Shown here in pieces: positions 29,143-34,966 of a stretch of 34,966 nt of DNA (its first letter is position 1; each line of letters opens with the position of its first letter). The position numbers and the translations under genes are program-made. The notes under the pieces are model-generated. The model was not told the origin of the DNA. It did not search any database and was given only the letters and a program-made list of their open reading frames with translations. The stretch is from a virus. The DNA lies in IMG/VR virus record IMGVR_UViG_3300007542_000081, positions 1 to 34,966 of that record; one strand, 5' to 3'.

Positions 29143-30075
29143 ATGGGATTCTTAGATAACTCAGGCGATATTATTTTAGATGCTGTTCTAACAGACACAG
29201 GCAGAATGAGAATGGCAAGAGGAGACGGTAGCTTTAAAATTGTAAAGTTTGCTTTAGGCGATGATGAGATTAATTATGAACTTTACGATAAGAACAATGC
29301 TAGCGGCTCTGCTTATTACGATTTAGAAATTTTACAAACACCAGTATTGGAAGCATTTACAGACAATGCTGCTTCGATGAAATCAAAACTTATTTCAATA
29401 CCAAGAAATAATCTTCTTTATTTACCAATTCTAAAGTTAAATGAGGTATTTGATACATCTACTAAAAAACATTCTAGTGGTTATTTCTTGATTGCAGTTG
29501 ATTCAACTACAGAAGATGAATTGGCTACTAATTATGGTGCTACAGAAAGCCCACTTGCTGGCGTTTTATATGGCGAAAGACCAAGCACAAATGGTAATAG
29601 AATTCGTATCGACCAAGGTTTAGATACGACAGAAATTTCTCCCGCTCGTACTCTAGACCCACTATTAGCTGAAACTGATTATCTAATCGAGATGGATAAT
29701 AGGCTTGGCCAAATTGTTTCCAAAGATACTGCTACGCGTGCTTCCGTTTCTTTCGTAGATGATGACAATATTGCGTCATATTATTTATCTCTTGGTACGG
29801 ACACTGAATATGTTATAAATAACAGCGACACTAGTACCGCTTCTACTCAAACAATTTCCGGTCCAAGAGGTTCTTATTTGGCTTTTAAAGTACAGGTATC
29901 GCTGGAATTGAATACTAGCTCTTATTTGTTTGACACAATAGGTTCTACAAAAGAAATAAGTTCAGTTAGTAGCGCTACACAATCATTTAAAATAATTGAT
30001 TCAACAATCAGAGTAACTGGTGTGAATACAGGTTATCGTATCGATATTCCAGTTAGATTCTGTAAGAAGAACTAA
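29143..30075 (+). CDS. Virion structural protein with collar/fibre-type N-terminal domain (310 aa)
   Basis: The N-terminus reads MGFLDNSGDIILDAVLTDTG, then RMRMARGDGSFKIVKFALGD, then DEINYELY. 'LT..G...(M)A.G.G.F.I..FALGDDEI.Y' is the pattern of tail-collar/fibre N-terminal domains, which anchor appendages to the baseplate or neck. The same pattern begins the gene at 21818. Residues ~60-200 are mixed, with repeated Thr/Ser/Asp-rich loops. The C-terminal ~100 residues form a compact beta domain (GPRGSYLAFKVQVSLELNTS onward) ending in YRIDIPVRFCKKN. The GGAG ribosome binding site is at 29131. It starts what appears to be a new late transcription unit that includes the two related proteins downstream. 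Assignment as an appendage or neck protein is inference. Confidence 0.55.
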   Translation: MGFLDNSGDIILDAVLTDTGRMRMARGDGSFKIVKFALGDDEINYELYDKNNASGSAYYDLEILQTPVLEAFTDNAASMKSKLISIPRNNLLYLPILKLNEVFDTSTKKHSSGYFLIAVDSTTEDELATNYGATESPLAGVLYGERPSTNGNRIRIDQGLDTTEISPARTLDPLLAETDYLIEMDNRLGQIVSKDTATRASVSFVDDDNIASYYLSLGTDTEYVINNSDTSTASTQTISGPRGSYLAFKVQVSLELNTSSYLFDTIGSTKEISSVSSATQSFKIIDSTIRVTGVNTGYRIDIPVRFCKKN

Positions 30076-30091
30076 AAAAAAGGATATAATA

Positions 30092-31204
30092 ATGGCAACA
30101 ACATTTAAAAACTTTCTAAGCAATGATCTTGCGAATACACGTACTTTACTTCACGAAGCTATACCTATAACCGGTTCAATCGTTTCAGGTACATATGCCA
30201 GTGATGGAAACATCAAGACCTATGGTCATGGAATGTTTAAAAGTGTATACGATTATCCTTATCTTTCTTCTTCAGCAAATCATATTTTTGATATAACGGC
30301 TGGTTATTCTACAACATCTGCCTTATCCGGTGCCGCGAATACACAAAATGCGAAAAAAATTAATCTTTATAACCAAATGGCCCAATATCTTGTAGGTTAT
30401 GATGAAACAGGCTCAATTAAGAAGTTTGTTATGCCCACAACATTAACTACTATGACAGATTGTTTGTTTATTCCTTTTGCTCGTTTGTTATCAAAGGACG
30501 AAATAAAAAAGGGTTCTGTAACATTAGAATTTGGTCTCTCCGCTTCCTATGCTCAGGATGGAACAACTTTTGATACCAGAGGCAAACTTATCGATTATTC
30601 AGGCTCAACTGGCTATTATGTAGATTCTCCTGCTGGTGAATATGGAGTACTTTATGGCACATCATCTACTTCTGCATCTGCTCATGGTGGGGTTTTTAAT
30701 AGTGAAACACTTGGAGATGCCACTACTATGCCGGCTGTTGGGTTAGTTTATTACCAAGCTGGTATTGCAGTTGTTTCTGCTTCATTATTTAATGATGTTG
30801 CTGATGGTGGTGTTTTAAAGGATGATTTAGGAACGAGCGAGTTAGGTTCCGGTTTTGGTGCTACTGGTTTTAATGCCATTACTGGTTCTACTTTGGATAC
30901 TTTCTCTGCTGGTATCTTAAACAGAGTTTATAATGTATCTTTTAATAATACTACTGAATTAAATTCAACCATTTACTTCTGTAGAGTCGGACACAATGAC
31001 TTTAATTATAGTTCAAATCCGACTTATCTATCTGGTAGTAAAATGCGAGTGAAGACAATTTCATCCGATACGCCAGTATCTTATTTTACTACAATTGGTC
31101 TCTATTCTGCTGATAATGAACTTTTAGCGGTTGCTAAATTGAGTGAACCGCTCCGTAAGGATCCAACTAACGAAATTACACTTCGTGTTAGATTAGACTA
31201 CTAG
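30092..31204 (+). CDS. Virion structural protein, paralogue of the next gene (370 aa)
   Basis: It begins 16 bases after the previous gene, with AGGAT at 30081-30085. It shares an architecture with the 420-residue protein at 31215. The shared parts are an N-terminal segment with ITGSIVSG-type strands; a central EIKKGSVTLEFGLSAS block (about 137-152); a YGVLYGT/VGLVYYQAGIAVVSASL strand pair; and a C-terminal module, FNYSSNPTYLSG (about 305-316), followed by a strand ending in LYSADNELLAVAKLSEPL and a final ITLRVRLDY. The protein is Ser/Gly/Thr-rich with beta-strand periodicity and no catalytic motifs. Such pairs probably arose by duplication and may form a heteromeric ring or appendage of the tail or neck. 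The family was not identified. Confidence 0.5.
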   Translation: MATTFKNFLSNDLANTRTLLHEAIPITGSIVSGTYASDGNIKTYGHGMFKSVYDYPYLSSSANHIFDITAGYSTTSALSGAANTQNAKKINLYNQMAQYLVGYDETGSIKKFVMPTTLTTMTDCLFIPFARLLSKDEIKKGSVTLEFGLSASYAQDGTTFDTRGKLIDYSGSTGYYVDSPAGEYGVLYGTSSTSASAHGGVFNSETLGDATTMPAVGLVYYQAGIAVVSASLFNDVADGGVLKDDLGTSELGSGFGATGFNAITGSTLDTFSAGILNRVYNVSFNNTTELNSTIYFCRVGHNDFNYSSNPTYLSGSKMRVKTISSDTPVSYFTTIGLYSADNELLAVAKLSEPLRKDPTNEITLRVRLDY

Positions 31205-31214
31205 GAGGTGCTAA

Positions 31215-32477
31215 ATGCCTCTCTATGAGTTTGGAGTAGGTGATGTTTTTTACAACACAATTAAAGCGCACCCTAGTAGCTCCTTTTTTATTTATGATTC
31301 AAAAATATATTTAAATAATCGTTCAACACAAGCAGGAGCAAATGTATCTTCTGTTCCAAATGTTCCTGCTGGCTATGTTAACTTATTTGAATTAAATATT
31401 GATAGAATTGTTAACAGTGACCTTACTGCTGTAATAGGCCCATCTTCATCTGTAAGTTCATCGCAGAATGTGCCAGATACAGGGTTTATATATCCTTTCG
31501 TTCAAAAGGGATTACAAAAAACAGCATTTAAAAATATAACAAGACAGCAGTTTATTCACAATTATAATAATGGCGATATTATAACAGGTAGTTATAAATT
31601 ATCTGCTAGTATAACAAGACAACTTTATTTAACATCAGCAGACCTAACATCCGGTTTTTTTGGTTCAAATCATACCGGAAGCGCATTAAAAAATAGTTTA
31701 AATTATGCTACAAGATTAGGACAACATTATTCTTTTCCAAATAAAGCAACTGATATTGTTAATTTAATCGATATTCCATCAATTTTTTATGGCTCCGAGA
31801 TTAAAAAAGGAAGTGTTGAATTAAATTTTTATATTACTGGTACATTAGCGGGAAGGTTGACAGATAAATACTATAATGGCGCCTTAATACAAGAATCAGG
31901 TACTTATTCGACTTCTAATGACAATTCGATAGCCGGCGTGGTTTTATATAACGAAGGAATTATTATCTTAACTGGTTCTTGGGATTTGGATTCAGGACCA
32001 ACCTTGAATGATAAAGATTATCTAGATACCTCTGTTAATACAAATCCAAGATGGGTTAGATTTGCTATGGGAGCCCAAGATAATGTTGATACAGGTTCTA
32101 GCTTGACAAATGGTTCAGCTTCATATGAAATAAAGTTTGCTGGTACTCATAAAATCCCAAATATAACGATGTTAACAAACGCTAATAGAGGTGAGTTGAA
32201 TTATACTAATAACCCAACCTATATTGAATATAATCAAACAGCTTCTTATTATCCTATAACTGGTGGAAATTTCTATAAAGAAAATGAACTTAATATTAAA
32301 AATATCCATTCTTCTTCTTATACAGACCCAACAGGTTCTCTCAAAAAAACAACATTTATAACCAAAGTTGGAATTTATGATGAAAATAAAAAACTAATTG
32401 GTGTTGCTTCATTGGCGAAACCGGTTAAAAAGACAGAAGATAGAGATTTAACCATAAAAATTAAAATGGATTTCTAG
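31215..32477 (+). CDS. Virion structural protein, paralogue of the previous gene (420 aa)
   Basis: A very strong ribosome binding site, AGGAGGTG (31203-31210), overlaps the stop of the preceding gene. The match to the 370-residue protein includes SEIKKGSVELNFYITG (about 195-210), AGVVLYNEGIIILTGSW, ELNYTNNPTYIEY (about 328-340) and the C-terminal TKVGIYDENKKLIGVASLAKP ending in LTIKIKMDF. Extra length lies in the N-terminal ~60 residues and the loop before the C-terminal module. No enzyme motif was seen. It is the last structural gene of the run. After a single base the resolvase gene begins without its own ribosome binding site, so the resolvase is likely translated by coupling to this gene. 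Confidence 0.5.
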   Translation: MPLYEFGVGDVFYNTIKAHPSSSFFIYDSKIYLNNRSTQAGANVSSVPNVPAGYVNLFELNIDRIVNSDLTAVIGPSSSVSSSQNVPDTGFIYPFVQKGLQKTAFKNITRQQFIHNYNNGDIITGSYKLSASITRQLYLTSADLTSGFFGSNHTGSALKNSLNYATRLGQHYSFPNKATDIVNLIDIPSIFYGSEIKKGSVELNFYITGTLAGRLTDKYYNGALIQESGTYSTSNDNSIAGVVLYNEGIIILTGSWDLDSGPTLNDKDYLDTSVNTNPRWVRFAMGAQDNVDTGSSLTNGSASYEIKFAGTHKIPNITMLTNANRGELNYTNNPTYIEYNQTASYYPITGGNFYKENELNIKNIHSSSYTDPTGSLKKTTFITKVGIYDENKKLIGVASLAKPVKKTEDRDLTIKIKMDF

Positions 32478-32478
32478 A

Positions 32479-32997
32479 ATGTTGATTGGATTGGATGTAA
32501 GTTCTAGCATAACCGGTTATACTATTATAGAAGATGGAAATATTATTTTAAATAATGTTTGGGATTTAAGGAAGTATAATGATTTTTTTGAAAAAGCGAA
32601 AGTTATTGAAGAAGGTATTAAAGAAATCGAAAGAGTTTATGGAGGAAAAATCAGAGCAGTTTATATTGAACAATCACTCCAGTCTTTTAAATCAGGATTC
32701 TCCAGCGCAAAAACTCTTTCAACTTTATCTCGTTTTAATGGGGTTGTATCTTGGTTTGTTTATGATATTTTTAACATTAAACCGGAATATATCGACGCAA
32801 AATCCGCTAGAAAACTTTGTGGAATTATAGTCCCAAAAAATACAAAAGCAAAAGAAGTAGTGTTAAAATATTTATTAGAAAATGAAACAAATTTTATTAT
32901 AGAATATACAAAACACGGAAATCCCAAACCAGAATGTTATGATAAAGCTGATTCAATTATTATTGCTAAAGCCGGCTTTATCAAACAAAACAAGTAG
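32479..32997 (+). CDS. RuvC-like Holliday junction resolvase
   Basis: A 172-residue protein, the size of bacterial RuvC (about 173). The RNase H-like fold with RuvC-type acidic residues is visible: D6 in LIGLDVSSSITGY, E64 in AVYIEQSL, and D155/D158 in CYDKADSIIIA. The helix with KTLSTLSRFNGVVSW and the segment YIDAKSARKLCGI (about 104-116) also follow phage RuvC-like proteins. The enzyme cleaves four-way DNA junctions. In phages this resolves branched replication intermediates before packaging, the task of endonuclease VII (gp49) in T4. The gene begins one base after the structural operon's stop, and no Shine-Dalgarno sequence is visible, so expression probably follows the late structural genes. 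A role in host DNA breakdown is an alternative. Confidence 0.9.
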   Translation: MLIGLDVSSSITGYTIIEDGNIILNNVWDLRKYNDFFEKAKVIEEGIKEIERVYGGKIRAVYIEQSLQSFKSGFSSAKTLSTLSRFNGVVSWFVYDIFNIKPEYIDAKSARKLCGIIVPKNTKAKEVVLKYLLENETNFIIEYTKHGNPKPECYDKADSIIIAKAGFIKQNK

Positions 32998-32999
32998 CC

Positions 33000-33028
33000 T
33001 TGACTTCAGATAGCCGGCGTGTTATTCT
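33000..33028 (+). promoter_or_regulatory. Candidate sigma70-type promoter for the primase gene
   Basis: TTGACT at 33000-33005 (5 of 6 to the -35 consensus) and TATTCT at 33023-33028 (4 of 6 to the -10 consensus) are separated by exactly 17 bases in the 51-base gap between resolvase and primase. Transcription would start near 33035, giving a leader of about 14 bases to the ATG at 33049. The gap's GATAGCCGGCGTG segment lies between the two boxes. Confidence 0.45.
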
Positions 33029-33048
33029 TTACTGTAAGCTGGTGTTGA

Positions 33049-33984
33049 ATGATAGAAGAAAAAGAAAAAATCATAAAATCTGTTTTAGGTTCTCATTATT
33101 ACTCTGGTAAAGAAATTCTATTTTATTGTCCGTTTTGTGATGATAAAAAAAAGAAATTATCTATTAATATTCAAAAAGGTTGCTGGAAGTGTTGGAGGGC
33201 CGAGTGTGGAAAGTCCGGCAATAATTTAGGTTATATTGTTAATAAATTTGGAAATGAAAAAGATAAAAAAGATTGGTCCAAATTTAATGATAAAGTAGAT
33301 ATTGGAGACTATGATTTTCTTTTTATACAACCAGAAGTAATAGCAGAACAAAGAGTATCTTTACCAGACGACTTTATTTCTTTGGTTAATAAAAATTTAC
33401 CAGATAGTCATAAACCAGCATTAAAATATCTCCATGAAAGAGGAATAACAAGGAAAGATATTCTAAAATGGAAAATAGGATATTGTGATAAAGGAGAATT
33501 TGCTGAAAGAATCATTATTCCTTCTTTTAATGAAAATGGGTGGATTAATTATTATGTTGCTCGTTCTTATAACTCTGGTTGGCCAAGATATAAGAATCCA
33601 CCTATTAGTAGAAATATTATTTTTAACGAACTTTATTTAAAATGGGACGAGGAAATAATATTAGTAGAGGGTGTGTTTGATGCTATAAAGGCTGGAAACG
33701 CCATTCCTCTTCTTGGTTCGACTCTTCGCGATAGTTCAGTTATTTTTGAAACACTAGTTAAAAATCAAGCAAAAGTTCTTCTTGCTCTCGATTCGGACGC
33801 GCAAAAGAAAAGTAAAGCAATTAGCCGTTTATTGTCTTTTTATGGCATAGAGAATTATAGTATAGATACCAATGGTTATGAAGATGTGGCAATAATGTCA
33901 AGGAGCGAGTTTAAAATAAGAAAAGAAGACGCGTCGTTAAATGAAAAAGATAACTATTTATTAGAAAAATTACTTTCTATTTAA
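33049..33984 (+). CDS. DNA primase, zinc-finger plus Toprim (T4 gp61 / DnaG type)
   Basis: A 311-residue protein, near the length of T4 gp61 (about 342). The N-terminal zinc ribbon has FYCPFC (C27, C30) and GCWKCWRAEC (C45, C48; C53 nearby). The RNA polymerase core continues through HERGITRKDILKWKIGYC (about 129-146). The Toprim domain has ILVEGVFDAIKAG (E207) and LLALDSDAQKKSK (D248, D250), the expected metal-binding acidic residues. It would make RNA primers for lagging-strand synthesis with a separate helicase, since no helicase domain is attached. An in-frame TGA directly precedes the ATG, fixing the start; the Shine-Dalgarno sequence is weak (GGTG at 33041). A sigma70-like promoter lies just upstream. 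Confidence 0.9.
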   Translation: MIEEKEKIIKSVLGSHYYSGKEILFYCPFCDDKKKKLSINIQKGCWKCWRAECGKSGNNLGYIVNKFGNEKDKKDWSKFNDKVDIGDYDFLFIQPEVIAEQRVSLPDDFISLVNKNLPDSHKPALKYLHERGITRKDILKWKIGYCDKGEFAERIIIPSFNENGWINYYVARSYNSGWPRYKNPPISRNIIFNELYLKWDEEIILVEGVFDAIKAGNAIPLLGSTLRDSSVIFETLVKNQAKVLLALDSDAQKKSKAISRLLSFYGIENYSIDTNGYEDVAIMSRSEFKIRKEDASLNEKDNYLLEKLLSI

Positions 33985-34005
33985 GTTTTATAAAGGAGAC
34001 TTCCA

Positions 34006-34548
34006 ATGAAGATAACAAGGGCACAGCTTAAAAAGATCATTAAAGAAGAATTATCATTATTAAATGAAAATTATAATATGAACGAAGAAGGCGATGACGT
34101 ACCCGAAATGAAAGAATATTCCGACGGCTCGAAGGAATGGCGGTTGAATGGTATTCTTCACCGAACCGACGGCCCGGCTGTTGAAAGGTCCGACGGCTCG
34201 AAGTTTTGGTGGTTGAAAGGTATTCTTCACCGAACCGACGGCCCGGCTATTGAATGGCCCAACGGCTCGAAGGTATGGTATTTGAATGGTGAGCTTCACC
34301 GAACCGACGGCCCGGCTGTTGAATATTCCAACGGCTCGAAGGTATGGCTTTTGAATGGCGAGTATCACCGAACCGACGGCCCGGCTGTTGAAAGGTCCGA
34401 CGGCACGAAGGAATGGTGGTTGAATGGTGAGCGTCACCGAACCGACGGCCCGGCTGTTGAATATTCCAACGGCAGGAAGGAATGGTGGTTAAATAATAAG
34501 AAAGTAACTTGGCGTAAAGTTTATGATAGCAAAAAAGGCAAACTATAG
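34006..34548 (+). CDS. HRTDGPA tandem-repeat (MORN-like) protein with possible capsid-targeting N-terminus
   Basis: A 180-residue protein with a strong AAGGAGA ribosome binding site upstream. The N-terminus MKITRAQLKKIIKEEL followed by SLLNE is a basic/acidic amphipathic helix ending in L-x-E. This resembles the short tags that T4 prohead protease removes from internal head proteins. An acidic linker follows (about 22-37). From residue 38 come five 23-residue repeats of the type (Y/R)S(D/N)GSK.WWLNG..HRTDGPA(V/I)E and a partial sixth ending in WWLNN, then a basic tail. Such W-LNG-HR-DGPA repeats are a MORN-like beta-hairpin type known in phages and large DNA viruses, with no settled function. 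The repeats are much richer in GC than the rest of the window, suggesting acquisition or recent expansion. Confidence 0.65.
   Translation: MKITRAQLKKIIKEELSLLNENYNMNEEGDDVPEMKEYSDGSKEWRLNGILHRTDGPAVERSDGSKFWWLKGILHRTDGPAIEWPNGSKVWYLNGELHRTDGPAVEYSNGSKVWLLNGEYHRTDGPAVERSDGTKEWWLNGERHRTDGPAVEYSNGRKEWWLNNKKVTWRKVYDSKKGKL
34117..34497 (+). repeat. 69-base in-frame tandem repeat, five full copies plus one partial
   Basis: Period 69 bases (23 codons). A 21-base core encoding HRTDGPA is identical in all five copies (starting at 34159, 34228, 34297, 34366 and 34435), including third codon positions; 16 of its 21 bases are G or C. Between cores the copies vary, mainly at the codons before HR and at the three codons after DGPA(V/I)E. 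The sixth copy (from 34462) stops before the core. Confidence 0.95.
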
Positions 34549-34709
34549 ATTCAATGTTCAAAACGGCGATGTCTAAACCGCTAAACGAATCTTGGGGAGT
34601 GAGGTCGCGGACAGGCTATAAGAATCCAGGCAACGAAAAAACAAGTACCTGCCTATGACCCAATGCGGTTGCCAGAGAATAAACTAAATTATTAGCTTGA
34701 CAGATGAAG
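34549..34709 (+). ncRNA. Candidate structured non-coding RNA / 3' leader between repeat gene and terminator
   Basis: About 160 bases without a convincing gene, more GC-rich than usual for this genome and closed by a strong terminator. Possible helices found by eye: AACCGC (34576-34581) with GCGGTT (34665-34670), enclosing TTGGG (34592-34596) with CCCAA (34659-34663), and AGGC (34613-34616) with GCCT (34651-34654). An alternative helix, GGCAAC (34629-34634) with GTTGCC (34668-34673), competes with the first. No match to tRNA, tmRNA, RNase P or a hammerhead core was seen. A 34-codon open frame (34554-34658) lies within it but lacks a ribosome binding site. It may be a processed 3' untranslated RNA, a small RNA or an unrecognised regulatory element. 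Confidence 0.3.
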
Positions 34710-34725
34710 CCCCTTGTGTTATTAA
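34697..34725 (+). promoter_or_regulatory. Candidate sigma70-type promoter overlapping the terminator
   Basis: A perfect -35 box TTGACA (34697-34702) is followed, 17 bases on, by TATTAA (34720-34725; 4 of 6 to consensus). The -10 lies at the centre of the terminator palindrome, so transcription would start near 34732 within its 3' arm and run toward the nuclease gene at 34826. Confidence 0.4.
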
Positions 34726-34746
34726 TAACACAAGGGGTTTTTCTTT
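34710..34746 (+). terminator. Rho-independent terminator
   Basis: A perfect 14+14 base palindrome begins with CCCCTTGTG (34710) and ends with CACAAGGGG (34737), and is followed by TTTTTCTTT. The GC-rich stem base, central AT loop region and U-rich tail are the classical intrinsic terminator form. It ends transcription of the primase and repeat-gene block. Confidence 0.92.
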
Positions 34747-34791
34747 GAAGATAAGACAAGACTATATTTCTCGTTGTGTAATATCAATTGT

Positions 34792-34799
34792 TATAAATA
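34792..34799 (+). promoter_or_regulatory. TATAAATA box, possible T4-type late promoter element
   Basis: The exact T4 late-promoter octamer TATAAATA lies 34 bases before the ATG of the nuclease gene in a non-coding gap, at a fitting distance for a short leader. In an AT-rich genome this octamer can arise by chance, and the candidate late motif in the structural genes is different, so this is tentative. Confidence 0.2.
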
Positions 34800-34825
34800 A
34801 TGAATGTCGGGTAGGAGGAAAATAA

Positions 34826-34966
34826 ATGCGAATTTGTCATATAAGTGATACTCATATCCGAAACTATAAATATCATAAAGAATATGAGAATATTTTTGAA
34901 CAAATTTATTCTTGTTTGCGTGAACAAAAAGTTGATTTAATTGTACATTGTGGTGATATAGCTCAT
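34826..34966 (+). CDS. Metallophosphoesterase, SbcD/Mre11/gp47-like nuclease subunit, 3' end missing
   Basis: The first 47 codons of a gene that runs out of the window. A near-perfect ribosome binding site, AGGAGG (34813-34818), sits 7 bases before the ATG. The protein starts MRICHISDTHIRNY, where D8 and H10 form the first metal-binding motif (D-x-H) of calcineurin-like phosphoesterases. It reaches VDLIVHCGDIAH, where GD (G43, D44) is the second motif. This pattern fits the SbcD/Mre11 group. In phages the T4 gp47 homologue pairs with gp46 to process DNA ends for recombination-dependent replication, which agrees with the nearby primase and resolvase. The usual partner (SbcC/gp46) would be expected downstream. 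Other phosphoesterases of the same fold remain possible. Confidence 0.8.
   Translation, partial: MRICHISDTHIRNYKYHKEYENIFEQIYSCLREQKVDLIVHCGDIAH

Noticed and set aside
34117-34497. CRISPR-like array
   Set aside because: The repeats are in-frame coding units of 69 bases with near-identical 'spacers' and no cas genes; the protein repeat explains them.
34060-34561. Reverse-strand open frames of 125 and 104 codons across the repeat gene
   Set aside because: The 69-base period keeps other frames open automatically. Both read only the complement of the same repeat, and the forward frame has a strong ribosome binding site and a known repeat type.
34554-34658. 34-codon open frame (starts MFKTAMSKPLNE) after the repeat gene
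   Set aside because: No ribosome binding site precedes it, it is short, and no recognised family fits. A cysteine-containing 10-codon frame overlaps its stop by ATGA, but that is too little to call. It is kept as an alternative explanation for the possibly structured RNA.
34549-34709. tRNA, tmRNA, RNase P or hammerhead ribozyme in the gap after the repeat gene
   Set aside because: No T-arm GTTCGA motif, tmRNA ends, RNase P conserved boxes or CTGATGA/GAAA hammerhead core could be found.

Overview
This window reads as the tail/baseplate module of an AT-rich tailed phage with a contractile tail (myovirus type), followed by the start of a DNA-metabolism block. Two genes are recognisable baseplate wedge proteins of the phage T4 type (gp25-like and gp6/J-like), which fixes the phage class. 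There is no rRNA, tRNA, insertion sequence or CRISPR array. Every gene is on the + strand and they are tightly packed, with many 1-20 base gaps or short overlaps. The host cannot be read from the sequence. The overall style (very long glycine/serine-rich structural proteins, low GC) recalls phages of marine bacteria, but that is an inference.

Layout: (1) 1-1824, membrane-attack hub: the 3' end of a gene carrying an M15 (VanY-type) peptidase domain, then a probable central-spike protein. (2) 1828-12620, a 2347-residue structural protein with a three-fold HxH metal-binding cluster, then the gp25-like and gp6-like wedge genes and a beta-sandwich protein. (3) 12620-21778, a single 3052-residue structural gene with a LamG-like domain, about a quarter of the window. 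(4) 21818-32477, six further probable virion genes, including two sets of related proteins (21818/29143 share an N-terminal domain; 30092/31215 share a whole architecture). (5) 32479-34966, a RuvC-like resolvase placed directly on the end of the structural operon, a T4 gp61/DnaG-type primase, a small repeat protein (five 23-residue HRTDGPA repeats plus one partial), an approximately 200-base possibly structured non-coding stretch ending in a strong terminator, and the start of an SbcD/Mre11/gp47-like nuclease.

Regulation that can be read: three of the longer structural intergenic gaps carry the same 12-base motif (ACTATTTAWTWA) 27-33 bases ahead of the start codon, a candidate phage late promoter. 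In contrast, sigma70-like promoters with 17-base spacing lie ahead of the primase and the final nuclease gene. The simplest picture is late transcription of the tail genes running into the resolvase, with the replication and recombination genes also served by host-type promoters.

The most unusual points are the six-histidine HxH cluster in one chain, the GC-rich repeat gene whose 21-base core is identical in all five copies and whose N-terminus resembles a capsid-targeting tag, the possibly structured RNA with mutually exclusive helices next to it, and a perfect -35 box whose -10 falls inside the terminator palindrome.
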